Shown here: piece by piece, positions 11,355-22,113 of the stretch
Layout of the letters: every line of letters begins with the position of its first letter
Numbering within the stretch: position 1 is the stretch's first letter
DNA from: Cynocephalus volans
Taxonomy: Eukaryota > Chordata > Mammalia > Dermoptera > Cynocephalidae
Assembly (NCBI RefSeq): GCF_027409185.1
Contig: NC_084463.1
Span: 155,918,369-155,982,368, forward strand
DNA length: 64,000 bases
Direction: 5' to 3'
Program-made: the position numbers and the translations under genes
The notes under the pieces: generated by a model
What the model was told of the DNA's origin: nothing
Database searches by the model: none
Seen by the model: the letters and a program-made list of their open reading frames with translations, nothing else

Positions 11355-12575
11355 CATGCAAAAGAATGAAACTAAACACCTACTTCACAATGTACACAAA
11401 AATTAACTCAAAATGGATCAGTGGCCTGGTTGTAGGAACTATAAAACTCTTAAGAGAAAACATAGGTATAAACTTCATGACCTTGGATTAAGCAATGGTT
11501 TCTCAGATATGACACCAAAAGCACAAGCAACAAAAGAATAAAATAGATAAATTGAACATCATAAAAATTTTAAACTATTATACTTCAAAGGACACTATAA
11601 AGAGAATGCAAATATAACCCACAGAAAGGGGAAAATATTTGCAAATCATATATCTGATAATGGTTTAGTATCCAGAATGTATAAAGAAAGCTTACAAGTC
11701 AACAATAAAAAGACAACCCAATTTAAAAATTGGCAAAGGATTTGAATACATATTTCTCCAAGGAAAATATACAAGTGGCCAATAAGTACATGGAAAGATA
11801 CTTAGACACTTAGATCAATAGACACTAGGAAAATGCAAATCAAAACCATAATGAGATACTACTTCACATTCACGAGGCTGGCTATCATCGAAAAGAAAGT
11901 AACAACTGTTGGTGAGAATTTGGAGAAAATGGAACCCTCATACAGTGCTGGTGGGAATGTAAAATGGTGTACCTGCTCTGAAAATTTTTTGGCAATTTCT
12001 CAAAGCTAAATTTAACATTACCATATGACCCAGGAAGTTCACTTCTAAGTATATACCTGGAGAACTAAAAACATATTATCACACAGAAACTTGTACACAA
12101 ACGTTCATAGCCATAATAACCAAAAGTGGAAACAACTCAAAGTTCTATCCACTGATGAATGTATTTAAAAACTGTGGTTTATCCATATAACAAAACATTA
12201 TTCAGCCATCAATAAGTGAACAAAGTACAGGTATATGCTGCAATATGGATGAGTTTTGAAAATACCATGTTAAGTGCAAGAAGCCAGATACAAGCAGCCA
12301 TATATTGTATAAATCCATTTATATGAAATATCCAAAATAGGCCAATCTATACAGACAGAAAGTAGATTAGTGGTTGCCAAAGGCTGGGGAGGGGGAAGGG
12401 GAAAATGGGGAATTACTATTGATGAGTTCAGGTTTCTTTTAAAGATGATGAAAATATTATAGAATTTTATAATGGCAATGGTTACACAATCTTCTGAATC
12501 TATTAAAGAGCACCTTAAAAGGATGAGTTTTATTGTGTGTAAATCATATCTCAATGAAAATCATTTTAAAAGATA
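11355..12575 (+). mobile_element. Old L1 (L1M-type) 3' fragment, + orientation
   Basis: Matches the 3' part of L1 ORF2 and 3' UTR: 'caaaatggatcagtggcc', 'ccaaaagcacaagcaac', 'gaaaatgcaaatcaaaacc', 'tacagtgctggtgggaatg', 'ggaaacaactcaaag', and the late 3' UTR 'tggttgccaaaggctggg'. The frame is broken by many stops and small indels, so it is an ancient non-functional copy. Confidence 0.8.
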
Positions 12576-12699
12576 ACAAGTGATATAAAACACCTAGGAA
12601 GAACTAAGTAACGGTGTAATGCCCTAGTGCTTAGCACAAATAATTGCTCAATAATATTATAGCATAGGAAGAAGTTCAACAAAGCTGGAGTATCAATAA

Positions 12700-13640
12700 A
12701 GGTAAGAAAACCCCATGGAATGGGAGGGTTTTTAGATGAATCTTAGAGAATAGATAAAAAGTATACAGTAACAGAAAAATAGGGAAGAATATTCCAGGTA
12801 GGGAGAGCAATACCCAAATAGGATGAACTCAGAAACAGTCTAGTTGGGTTCATGGGCAATAACTGAATAACCAAGCTGGCCTTTGGTTAAATGGAAGTGT
12901 AATTAGAATTAAGGCAGTAGAGAAAAGCTGGAACCACAACCATGAAGGTCTTAAATGCCCACAGCACCTGGACTTTAATCAGTAAGCATTAGAGAACCAT
13001 TGGAGGTGTTTGAATAGAGAAGTAACAAACTTCAATTAGTAGTGTAGAAAATTAGTGAGAGGGCAGGAGTAAACAAGAGACTAGACAAAACTAGAAAGAG
13101 GGGGTTAGATTTTAGAGACATTTTGGAGTAGATAGGACTTAATGGACATGAAGGACTTCGTTAGATAATAAAGAATAAAAAAGAAAGAAATCAGACCTCT
13201 CAGCTTTGAGTTTGGATGATGGGCTAGGAAGGAGGTCAGACCAGTGATGATGCTAATGGAGAGAGATGGGAAGCTGAAAGAAGAAACTTGAGAATTGGAC
13301 CATGAACTCGGTTTTACATTGTGGATAGGAGATAAATTATGAAATATCCTGCAAATACCTGGATATGTTGGCTTGGGAATCAGATGAGAGAACAAGATGA
13401 AAATGGAATTACCTGAATTAGTCACCTAAAATTGATAGATCGAGTTATGAGAATGAATAGAGCTTCCAGGGGAAAGTGACACTTTGTAAGGAATGCCCAT
13501 ATTCTAGCTGTCAGAGAAAGTGAAACTAGTGAAGATGAAATTGGGGACATCTAAGAAAGTAGGAGAGGGACTTATGAGAGTGTCCTGTCTTGGAAGCTAT
13601 GGAAGGGCAAGTGTCTCAAAGGGAAAGGAGGCAGCAGAGT
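12700..13640 (-). repeat. L2 LINE internal fragment, - orientation
   Basis: Diverged reverse L2 ORF2 sequence: 'atattccaggtagggag', 'catgaaggtcttaaatgcc', 'cattggaggtgtttgaatag', then the segment around 13.2-13.4 kb that corresponds to the L2 reverse-transcriptase part. No intact frame. Confidence 0.5.
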
Positions 13641-13847
13641 AGTGTTGTTAAGAAATGCTAAAGAATGAGAATTGAGTAAAGACCACGAGATTCAGCAGAC
13701 GCTGCTTTTGAGATGTTTGGCTGTAAAGGAAAAGAGAAAGATAATTTAGTAGTTTGTATGGGAATCAAGGCAAGCAATTAATTACACCAGAATGGTGGGT
13801 GGTCTAAAGCCTGCTGGCACAGATAGGTGCAAGGCTACACTCCTTTA

Positions 13848-13975
13848 GTAAATTGAACAAATATTTATTAAGTACCTACCATGTGCTTAGTACTATTCTA
13901 AGTGCTGGGGGTATAGTTGTTAACAACACGGACAAAAATTCGTGCCTTTGTGGAGTTACAGAATCCAGATGCATT
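13848..13975 (-). repeat. L2 3' tail, - orientation
   Basis: 'gaacaaatatttattaagtacc', 'catgtgcttagtactattc', 'tgtggagttaca': the reversed L2 terminal segment. Confidence 0.6.
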
Positions 13976-14792
13976 AGTCTGCATCTCTCTGGTGAGCGGT
14001 CAAGAGTTTGGTACAGTTTGAACACTTCTGTTCGGTTAGAGCTACGGTTTAGTCATATCACTTCCAACTTATTAAAATTCTAATAACTTACTGACAGTTG
14101 TGTGTGGCTTTTACAACACTCAATCTTCAAACCAATGTCTGCTCAGCTAAGATAGAAACAACCACAGCAGCCGATACAGCAGCATCAAGGACAAGAGCAA
14201 TGTTACTGCATGGACCAGGGGAAATCAAGGAAAAGAGAAGTCCCTGGCCCTAAAGCATAAGAAAGCTCTCATTGTATAAAGAACTCTGGCACCACTTTTC
14301 AGCAGTGTCTGCAGTAAAAGAACTGCCCAGAGAGCTACTCACAACTTTCTGTACTTCTATGTTTATAGGAAATGAAACTTGTTAAAGTTATGCTTTTGGG
14401 TTTTGCAGGAAACAACTGCAGTGAACCTAGCTGATGACATGAACAATGAGATCACAAGATGGTAGAAAAATCTGAAATTCATTAAATGAGACAGACACAA
14501 AGTTTTTCTTTTAAATAAGCTTAAATTAGGTGCTTGTCAAAATAATAAGCTAAGTTCTATCTAGGATGTATTACTTACAGATCTTTTATTTGCCAATGTG
14601 GAACTGCAAGAGATTTTTTAAAAACTTTTTCTTTCCTGAATTCTCTTTGAAAAACTTATAATTAGGAAAGCTCAAAGACAAATCCAAAAAAAGGCTATAA
14701 CTGAATAGGGAAAAAAAGATTATATTTAACCTAAATTGAGTTTTGTACAGGCATTTTAGCATTTAAGCTAGGATGCGTGACATTTTTTAAAT

Positions 14793-14968
14793 CATTGGTT
14801 TTTAACTGCAGCTGTACATTGAAATCAACTGTGGAGCTTTTAAAAATCCTCATGCCTGAGTGCTGACCTAGAGATTGCAATTATTACATGTGGGCTCAGC
14901 TTGGGCATAAGGGTTGGTAAAAAAACTCCCACGTGACTCTAATGGTCACCAGTTCGAGAACCACTCTT
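14793..14968 (+). mobile_element. MER5A-like hAT DNA element
   Basis: Starts 'cattggtttttaactgcag' and ends 'gttcgagaaccactc', the imperfect inverted ends of MER5A. Inside it follows MER5A order (gaaatcaactgtgg, ttttaaaaatcc, cctagagattg, gactctaatgg). About 175 bp and non-coding. Confidence 0.65.
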
Positions 14969-15026
14969 CTAAATTTCTTCTATGGAGTCCAAGACTTACC
15001 AAAATGCAAAATCAAATAGTGTGGAA

Positions 15027-15212
15027 TAAAGTTGTGTCTCTCTCTCTTTGTTTCTTCCTTCCTTCCTTTCTCTTTGTTCTTCCTTCATTTTTGTTTCTCT
15101 TTCTTCTTTTCTTTCTTTCATCCATCTTACTTCCTTCCTTCTTTCCTTCCTTTTTTCATTATTTCTTTTTCTTTTTCATTCTTTTTCTTTATTTATTTAT
15201 TTATTTATTTTT
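15027..15212 (+). repeat. Pyrimidine-rich low-complexity / microsatellite tract
   Basis: CT, TTCC and TTTC repeats running into a (TTTA)n tract at about 15188-15211, directly upstream of the young L1 insertion. Three overlapping open frames here are artefacts of the composition. Confidence 0.9.
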
Positions 15213-15253
15213 GGACAAGCATCTCAGAGGAAGTCCTGCTCAAAGGCAGGTTC

Positions 15254-15270
15254 AAGGATGACCTCTTCTG
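15254..15270 (+). repeat. Left target-site duplication of the 15.3-kb L1
   Basis: AAGGATGACCTCTTCTG here recurs at 18359-18375, immediately after the L1 A-tail. This is a target-site duplication of 15-17 bp (the two leading As may be part of the tail). Confidence 0.85.
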
Positions 15271-15271
15271 A

Positions 15272-17944
15272 GAGAAGACTCAAATATCGAAAATTAGAAA
15301 TGAAAAAGGCGATATTACAACTGATTCATCTGAAATACAAGGAATCATTCGAGACTACTATAAACAACTATACGCCAAAAAATTTGAAAATCTGGAGGAA
15401 ATGGATAAATTTCTGGACACACACAAGCTCCCAAAACTGAACCGTGAAGACGTAGAAAATTTGAACAGACCAATAACAATAAAGGAGATTGAAGCTGTTA
15501 TCAGTAGGCTCCCAACAAAGAAAAGCCCAGGACCAGATGGATTCACAGCAGAATTTTACCAAACATTCAAACAGGAATTGACACCGATTCTTTACAAACT
15601 ATTCCAAAAGATTGAAATGGACGCAAATCTCCCAAACTCATTCTATGAAGCAAACATCATCCTGATACCAAAACCAGGTAAAGATATAACCAAAAAAGAA
15701 AACTACAGGCCAATATCCTTGATGAATATAGATGCAAAAATCCTCACTAAATTACTAGCAAACAGAATACAGCAACACATACGTAAAATTATTCATCACG
15801 ATCAAGTGGGATTCATCCCAGGGATGCAAGGTTGGTTCAACATACGCAAATCAATAAATGTGATACACCATATTAATAAACTCAAACACAAGGACCATAT
15901 GATCATCTCTATAGATGCTGAAAAAGCATTTGATAAAGTTCAGCACTCATTCATAACAAAGACCCTCTATAAGTTAGGTATAGAGGGAAAGTATCTCAAC
16001 ATAATTAAAGCCATATATGCCAAACCCACAGCCAATATCATCCTGAATGGGGAAAAGCTGAAAGCTTTTCCTTTAAGAACAGGAACTAGACAAGGATGCC
16101 CACTCTCACCACTCTTATTCAACATAGTGTTGGAAGTACTAGCCAGAGCAATCAGAGAAGAGAAGGAAATAAAGGGCATCCAGATTGGAAAAGATGAAGT
16201 CAAACTGTCCCTGTTTGCAGATGACATGATCCTATATATCGAACAGCCTAAAACCTCTACAAAAAAACTGCTGGAAGTGATAAATGATTTCAGCACAGTA
16301 GCAGGATACAAAATCAACACACAAAAATCAGTAGCATTTCTTTTCTCCAATAGTGAACATGCAGAAAGAGAAGTCAAGAAAGCCTGTCCATTTACAATAG
16401 CCACCAAAAAAATAAAATACTTAGGAATTGAGTTAACCAAGGAGGTGAAAAATCTCTATAATGAGAACTACAAACCACTGCTGAGAGAAATTAGAGAGGA
16501 TACAAGAAGATGGAAAGATATCCCATGCTCTTGGATTGGAAGAATCAACATAGTGAAAATGTCCATACTACCCAAAGTGATATACAAATTCAATGCAATC
16601 CCCATCAAAATTCCAAAGACATTTTTCTCAGAAATGGAAAAAACTATCCAGACATTTATATGGAACAATAAAAGACCACGCATAGCCAAAGCAATGCTGA
16701 GCAAAAAAAATAAAGCTGGAGGCATAACACTACCTGACTTTAAGCTATACTACAAAGCTATAATAACCAAAACAGTATGGTACTGGCATAAAAACAGACA
16801 CACTGACCAATGGAATAGAATAGAGAATCCAGAAATCAACCCACACACTTACTGTCAGCTGATCTTTGACAAAGGCACCAAGCCTATTCAGTGGCAAAGG
16901 GACTGCCTCTTCAGCAAATGGTGCTGGGATAACTGGATGTCCATATGCAGGAGAATGAAACTAGATCCATACCTCTCGCCGTATACTAAAATCAACTCAA
17001 AATGGATTAAGGATCTAAATATACACCCTGAAACAATAAAACTTCTTAAAGAAAACATAGGAGAAACACTTCAGGAAATAGGACTGGGCACAGACTTCAT
17101 GAATACGACCCCAAAAGCACGGGCAACCAAAGGAAAAATAAACAAATGGGATTATATCAAACTAAAAAGCTTCTGCACAGCAAAAGAAACAATTAACAGA
17201 GTTAAAAGACAACCAACAGAGTGGGAGAAAATATTTGCAAAATATACATCTGACAAAGGATTAATATCCAGAATATATAAGGAACTCAAACAACTGTACA
17301 AGAAGAAAACAAGCAACCCGATTAAAAAATGGGCAAAAGAGCTAAGTAGGCATTTCTCTAAGGAAGATATACAAATGGCCAACAGACATATGAAAAAATG
17401 CTCAACATCACTCAGCATCCGGGAAATGCAAATCAAAACCACATTGAGATACCATCTAACCCCAGTTAGGATGGCTAAAATCCAAAAGACTATGAACGAC
17501 AAATGCTGGCGAGGCTGCGGAGAAAAAGGAACTCTCATACATTGTTGGTGGGACTGCAAAATGGTGCAGCCTCTATGGAAAATGGTATGGAGGTTCCTCA
17601 AACAATTGCAGATAGATCTACCATACGACCCAGCTATCCCACTGTTGGGAATATACCCAGAGGAATGGAAATCATCAAGTCGAAGGTATACCTGTTTCCC
17701 AATGTTTATCGCAGCACTCTTTACAATAGCCAAGAGTTGGAACCAGCCCAAATGCCCATCATCGGATGAGTGGATACGGAAAATGTGGTACATCTACACA
17801 ATGGAATACTACTCAGCTATAAAAACGAATGAAATACTGCCATTTGCAACAACATGGATGGACCTTGAGAGAATTATATTAAGTGAAACAAGTCAGGCAC
17901 AGAAAGAGAAATACCACATGTTCTCACTGATTGGTGGGAGCTAA
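15272..17944 (+). CDS. L1 ORF2 C-terminal remainder (reverse transcriptase), 5'-truncated
   Basis: Frame open from the insertion junction to the TAA at 17942-17944, 890 codons; the first Met is at 15401 (847 residues from there). L1 ORF2p is normally about 1,275 residues: endonuclease, reverse transcriptase, Cys-rich C-terminus. Counting from the 15401 Met, the RT catalytic FADD lies at residues 272-275, after the [11 protein letters not shown] motif. The C-terminal C-x3-C-x7-H-x4-C motif is at residues 702, 706, 714 and 719. The endonuclease is absent. This Met is internal to ORF2, so there is no natural start; it is a mobile-element relic with an intact frame, not a host gene. Confidence 0.9.
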   Translation, partial: EKTQISKIRNEKGDITTDSSEIQGIIRDYYKQLYAKKFENLEEMDKFLDTHKLPKLNREDVENLNRPITIKEIEAVISRLPTKKSPGPDGFTAEFYQTFKQELTPILYKLFQKIEMDANLPNSFYEANIILIPKPGKDITKKENYRPISLMNIDAKILTKLLANRIQQHIRKIIHHDQVGFIPGMQGWFNIRKSINVIHHINKLKHKDHMIISIDAEKAFDKVQHSFITKTLYKLGIEGKYLNIIKAIYAKPTANIILNGEKLKAFPLRTGTRQGCPLSPLLFNIVLEVLARAIREEKEIKGIQIGKDEVKLSLFADDMILYIEQPKTSTKKLLEVINDFSTVAGYKINTQKSVAFLFSNSEHAEREVKKACPFTIATKKIKYLGIELTKEVKNLYNENYKPLLREIREDTRRWKDIPCSWIGRINIVKMSILPKVIYKFNAIPIKIPKTFFSEMEKTIQTFIWNNKRPRIAKAMLSKKNKAGGITLPDFKLYYKAIITKTVWYWHKNRHTDQWNRIENPEINPHTYCQLIFDKGTKPIQWQRDCLFSKWCWDNWMSICRRMKLDPYLSPYTKINSKWIKDLNIHPETIKLLKENIGETLQEIGLGTDFMNTTPKARATKGKINKWDYIKLKSFCTAKETINRVKRQPTEWEKIFAKYTSDKGLISRIYKELKQLYKKKTSNPIKKWAKELSRHFSKEDIQMANRHMKKCSTSLSIREMQIKTTLRYHLTPVRMAKIQKTMNDKCWRGCGEKGTLIHCWWDCKMVQPLWKMVWRFLKQLQIDLPYDPAIPLLGIYPEEWKSSSRRYTCFPMFIAALFTIAKSWNQPKCPSSDEWIRKMWYIYTMEYYSAIKTNEILPFATTWMDLERIILSETSQAQKEKYHMFSLIGGS

Positions 17945-17958
17945 AAATAAATATATAA

Positions 17959-17961
<3 letters not shown>

Positions 17962-18000
<39 letters not shown>
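17962..18000 (+). repeat. (CA)n microsatellite in L1 3' UTR
   Basis: About 19 CA units inside the L1 3' UTR, 20 bases after the ORF2 stop. The related minus-strand L1 at 58.1-58.6 kb has the complementary (GT)n at the same place, so the tract belongs to this L1 subfamily. Confidence 0.95.
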
Positions 18001-18002
<2 letters not shown>

Positions 18003-18060
18003 CGGGGGGGGGGAAGAAGATATAACAACCACAATTATTTGAAGTTGATACGACAAGCAA

Positions 18061-18310
18061 ACAGAAAGGACATTGTTGGGGGGGAGGGGGGGAGGGAGAA
18101 GGGAGGGAGGTTTTGGTGATGGGGAGCAATAATCAGCCACAATGTATATCGACAAAATAAAATTTAAAAAAAAAAAATTTAAAAATTTAAAAAAAAAAAA
18201 AAAAACAGAAAGGACATTGTTGGGGGCGAGGGGGGGAGGGAGGAGGGAGGGAGGTTTTTGTGATGGGGAGCAATAATCAGCCACAATGTATATCAACAAA
18301 ATAAAATTTT
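18061..18310 (+). repeat. Tandem duplication of the L1 3' end
   Basis: Copy 1 at 18061-18165 and copy 2 at 18205-18310 both run from ACAGAAAGGACATTGTTGGG through the G-rich tract to CAACAAAATAAAATTT, separated by an A-rich spacer (18166-18204). They differ at only a few bases plus G-run length. Confidence 0.9.
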
Positions 18311-18389
18311 AAAAAAAAAGGAATAATTATGATTTGTAACAATAAAAAAAAAAAAAAAAAGGATGACCTCTTCTGTGAATATGTTCCCT

Positions 18390-18580
18390 ACCAAGCACTT
18401 TCAATTCTTATCTTGTGGACTGATTAAATTTCATAATAACTGTGTTATGTGAAATATAAATTTCACTGGATCTGACTCTCTCATTAGCATATAAACTTCG
18501 TGAAAATAAAAACCATTTTTTACTCACCTCAGCATCCCCAGTCCCTGCTCAATTGATACTCTTTGAATAACTATATTACA
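18390..18580 (+). repeat. L2 3' tail, + orientation
   Basis: 'cattagcatataaacttcgtg', then 'tcacctcagcatccccag', 'ctgctcaattgatactc' and 'tgaataa': diverged L2 terminal segment. Confidence 0.45.
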
Positions 18581-18683
18581 CTTTGTTCTTTAAGAACCTC
18601 GTAAAATCATCTCTGACACAACTTCCTTCAGCAACACTAACTCCTCAAGGCACTCAAGTTAGAACAAAAGTACATGCTTTATT

Positions 18684-20757
18684 TTTTTTCTTTATTTTTT
18701 TTACATTGCTCATTTTATTTAATCATATTTTTTATTTTACCATGACACAATGTAAACATTTTTTGTAGCCCTTTACCAATTTCTCCCTAAACCTCCCCCA
18801 CCTTTCCCACCTCTGGTATCCTCAGTTCCATTCCCTCCTTTCAAAAGTTCAAGGAATTATTGTGATTGTTGTGCCTTTTTTTCTTTCTTTTGTTTCTTGT
18901 TTATTTGTTTGTTTTTCAGTTCCCACTGAAAGTAAGGACATGTGATATCTCTCTTTCTGCACCTGGTTCATTTCACTAATCATAATTTTCTCTATGTTCA
19001 TCCATGTTGCTACAAATGGCAGAATATCATTCCTTTTTATGGCAGAGTAGTAGTCCATTGTGTATATATACCACATTTTCCTTATCCAGTCATCCATCGA
19101 TTGACATTTAGGTTGGTTCCAACTCTTAGCTATTGTAAACAGAGCTGCAATAAATATGGGAGTGCAGGTATCCCTTCAACATCATCATTCCATTCCTTTC
19201 AGTATACACCCAGCATTGGGATTATTGGATCACATGGCAGTTCTATCTGTAGTTGTTTGAGGAACTTCCATACTGTTTTCCATAATGGCTGCACTAATTT
19301 ACAGTCCCACAAATAGTGTACAGGGATTCCCCTTTCTCCACATCCTCACCAGCATTTGTTATTCTCAGTCTTTTTGATACTGGCGAGTAAGATGCTATCT
19401 CAGTGTGGTTTTGATTTGCATTTCCCAAATGATTAGTGATGCTGAGCGTTTTTTCATTTACCCATTGACCATTTGTATATCTTCCTTTGAGAAATGCCTA
19501 TTCAGCTTCTTCGCCCATTTTTTAATTGGACTACTTCTTTTTTTACTGTTAAGTTGCTTGAGTTGCTTGTATATTCTGGATATAAATCCCTTATTGAATG
19601 CATACTTTGCAAATATCTTCTCCCATTCTGTAGGTTGTCTTTTCACACTGTTAAGTGATACTTTTGCTGGACAGAAGTTGTTAGTTTGATATTAACCCAT
19701 TTGTTTATTTTTCCTTTTGTTGCCTGTGTTTTTTGGGTCTTGTTCATAAAGTCTTTGCCTAGTCTTACTTCCCAAAGTATTTTCCCTATGTTTTCTTTTA
19801 GTAGTTTTATAGTTTGGGGTCTTAAATATAAGCCTTTAATACATTTGGGGTTTATTTTGGTTTATGGTGAGAGGTACAGGTCTAGTTTCATTCTTCTATA
19901 TATGGATGTCCACTTTTCCCAGCACTACTTGTTGAAGAGGCTGTCGTTTCCCCGATGTATGTTCCTGTTGCCCTTGTCACATATCAGTTGGCTATAAGTA
20001 TGTGGGTTGATTTCTGTGTTCTCCATTCTGTTCCATTGGTCTGAGTGTTTTTATGCAAGTACCATGCTGTTTTGTGTACTATAGCTTTGTAGTATAATTT
20101 GAAGACAGTAGTGTAATGCCTCTGGCTTTATTTTTTTTGCTCAGCATTGCTTTGGCTATTTGTGGTCTTTTGTTGTTCCATATGAATGTTGGGATTGTTT
20201 TTTTCTATTTGTTTGAAGAATGTCATTGGTATTTTGATGGGGATTGTATTGAATATGTAGATCACTTTGGGTATTATAGAAATCTTCACAATATTAATTC
20301 TTCCAATCCAAGAGCATGAAATGTCTTTCCATCTTTTTGAGTGTTCTTTAATTTCTTTCAGAAGTGATTTTCATTTCTCATTGTAGAGATCTTTCACCTC
20401 CTTGGTTAAATGATTCCTAGGTTTTTGTTTTGTTTTGTTTTGTTTTGGTAACTGTTGTAAATGGGCTTCGTTTCTTGATTTCTTTTTGCTAGTTCATTGT
20501 AGGAAGATGAAAAATCTACTTATTTTCGCAAGTTGATTTTTTATCCTGCAACTTTACTGAAATCTTTTATTAGCTCTAAGAGTTTTTTGGTAGAGTCTTC
20601 AGGCTTTTCTGTATGAGATCATTTCATCTGCAAACTGGGACAATATGACCTCATTTTTCCAATTTGGATGCTGTTTATTTCTTTCTCTTGCCTTATTACT
20701 CTAGCTAGTACTTCCAAAACTATGTTAAATAGGAGTGGTCAGAGTGGGCATCCTTCT
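18684..20757 (-). mobile_element. LINE-1 3' part, - orientation (left arm of head-to-head pair)
   Basis: On the minus strand this reads from the RT motif region (GCPL...LLFN, about 20757-20690) through the C-terminus of ORF2 (near 18.92 kb) to a 3' UTR and a poly(T) edge at 18684-18705. Recognisable minus-strand frames include [15 protein letters not shown] (19458-19646) and the ORF2 C-terminus [18 protein letters not shown] (18849-19097). Interrupted by several frameshifts and stops. It abuts another L1 in the opposite direction at about 20757. Confidence 0.88.
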
Positions 20758-22113
20758 GATATTAGACAAAGGCAACAAAAATCTACATTGGGGAAAAGAC
20801 TGCCTCTTCAACGAGTGGTGCTGGGAAAACTGGATATCCATATGCAGAAGAATAAAACTAGATATGCATCTCTCACCATACACTAAAATCAACTCAAAAT
20901 GGATTAAAGACCTAGGTATAAGACCCAAAACTGTAAAATTATTAAGAGATAATGCAGGTGAAACACTTCAGCAGTTAGATCAGCTCACAGGCTTTATGAA
21001 CATGAGACCAAAAGCACAAGCAGCAAAAGAAAAAATAAACAAATGGGACTATATCAAATTAAAAAATTTCTGCACAGCAAAAGAAACAATCAACAGAGTG
21101 AAAAGATAACCTACAGAGAAAATTTTTGCCAACTATGCATCCGACAAGGGACTAATATCCAGAATATACGTAGAACTCAAGCAATTATACAGTAAAAAAA
21201 ATAAATGACCCAATTAAAACATGGGCAAAGCAGCTGAATAGACATTTTTCAAAGGAAGACATACAAATGGCCAACAGATACATGAAAAAATGCTCAACAT
21301 CACTAGTCATCAGGGAAATGCAAATTAAAACCACACTGAGATACCACCTCACTCCAGTTAGACTGGCTATAATCAAAAAGACGGTGAATAACAAATGCTG
21401 GCGAGGGTGTGGAGAGAAGGGAACACTACTGCACTGTTGGTGGGACTGTGAATTAGTACAACCACTTTGGAAAACAATTTAGAGGTTTCTCAAGCAACTA
21501 CAGATGGAATCTTCCATATGAACCAGCAATCCCTCTTCTGGGTATATATCCAGAGGAATGGAAATCATCATGTAGAAGAGATACCTGCACTCCCATGTTT
21601 ATTGCAGCTCTGTTTACAATAGCCAAGATATGGAACCAACCTAATCATGTCCATCAATACATGATTGGATAAGAAAACTGTGGTATATATACACTATGGA
21701 ATACTACTCTGCCAAAAAAAAAGAATGAAATACTCCCATTTGCAACAACATGGATGAACCTGTAGAAACTTATGTTGAGTGAAACAAGCAAAGCACAGAG
21801 GGATAAATACCTCATGTGCTCATTCATATGTGGGAGCTAAGAGAGAAAGGAAGGGAGGAAAGAAAGACCACAGTAGTGCCGTGATCCACAGACGGAGGGA
21901 ATACTCCTAGGGCTACAAATTGGAGTTGAGGGGAGAGGGAAAAGGGGAGGGAGGTTCGGGGATAATTGGGAGGGGACAAAGGGTACAAAAGTAATTTCTG
22001 GTAATGGATATGCTCCCAGTATGAATCTGGCCCCCACATCATGTGCAGGAGGGAGGACAATCAGCTTTGTATCTCATGAATATTTGTAATAAATAAATAA
22101 ATAAAAAGAAAAA
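20758..22113 (+). mobile_element. LINE-1 3' part, + orientation (right arm of head-to-head pair)
   Basis: Starts mid-ORF2 ([20 protein letters not shown] at 20770 onward), passes the C-terminal Cys-His motif ([18 protein letters not shown] near 21.4 kb) and ends in a short 3' UTR, a purine-rich tract and an A-rich tail with (AATA) units at 22088-22113. Frame broken near 21.11 kb and later. Its 3' UTR differs from that of the left arm, so it is a different insertion or subfamily. Confidence 0.88.

Larger units (their letters stand above)
15271..18360 (+). mobile_element. Young 5'-truncated LINE-1 with open ORF2 remainder
   Basis: A 3.09-kb L1 insertion bounded by a 15-17 bp target-site duplication and ending in a run of As (18343-18360). 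It begins inside ORF2, so ORF1, the 5' UTR and the endonuclease domain are missing. The reverse-transcriptase and C-terminal parts of ORF2 are uninterrupted. The 3' UTR has a (CA)n tract, a G-rich polypurine tract and a tandemly duplicated end. The open frame and near-perfect duplication point to a recent insertion. Without the endonuclease and 5' UTR it cannot be autonomous. Confidence 0.93.

Noticed and set aside
15032-15440. Three overlapping Ser/Phe/Leu-rich open frames
   Set aside because: They are translations of a CT/TTCC/TTTA microsatellite running into L1 sequence.
15967-17793. Antisense frames of 157 and 213 codons and a shifted 88-codon frame
   Set aside because: Shadows of the open L1 ORF2 in other frames.
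17931-18299. Frames with poly-Thr-His or poly-Val-Cys
   Set aside because: Translations of the (CA)n tract and G-rich tail of the L1.
18684-22113. Single L1 with 5' inversion (twin priming)
   Set aside because: Both arms hold the ORF2 end and 3' UTR and have different 3' sequences, so they cannot be two adjacent parts of one element.
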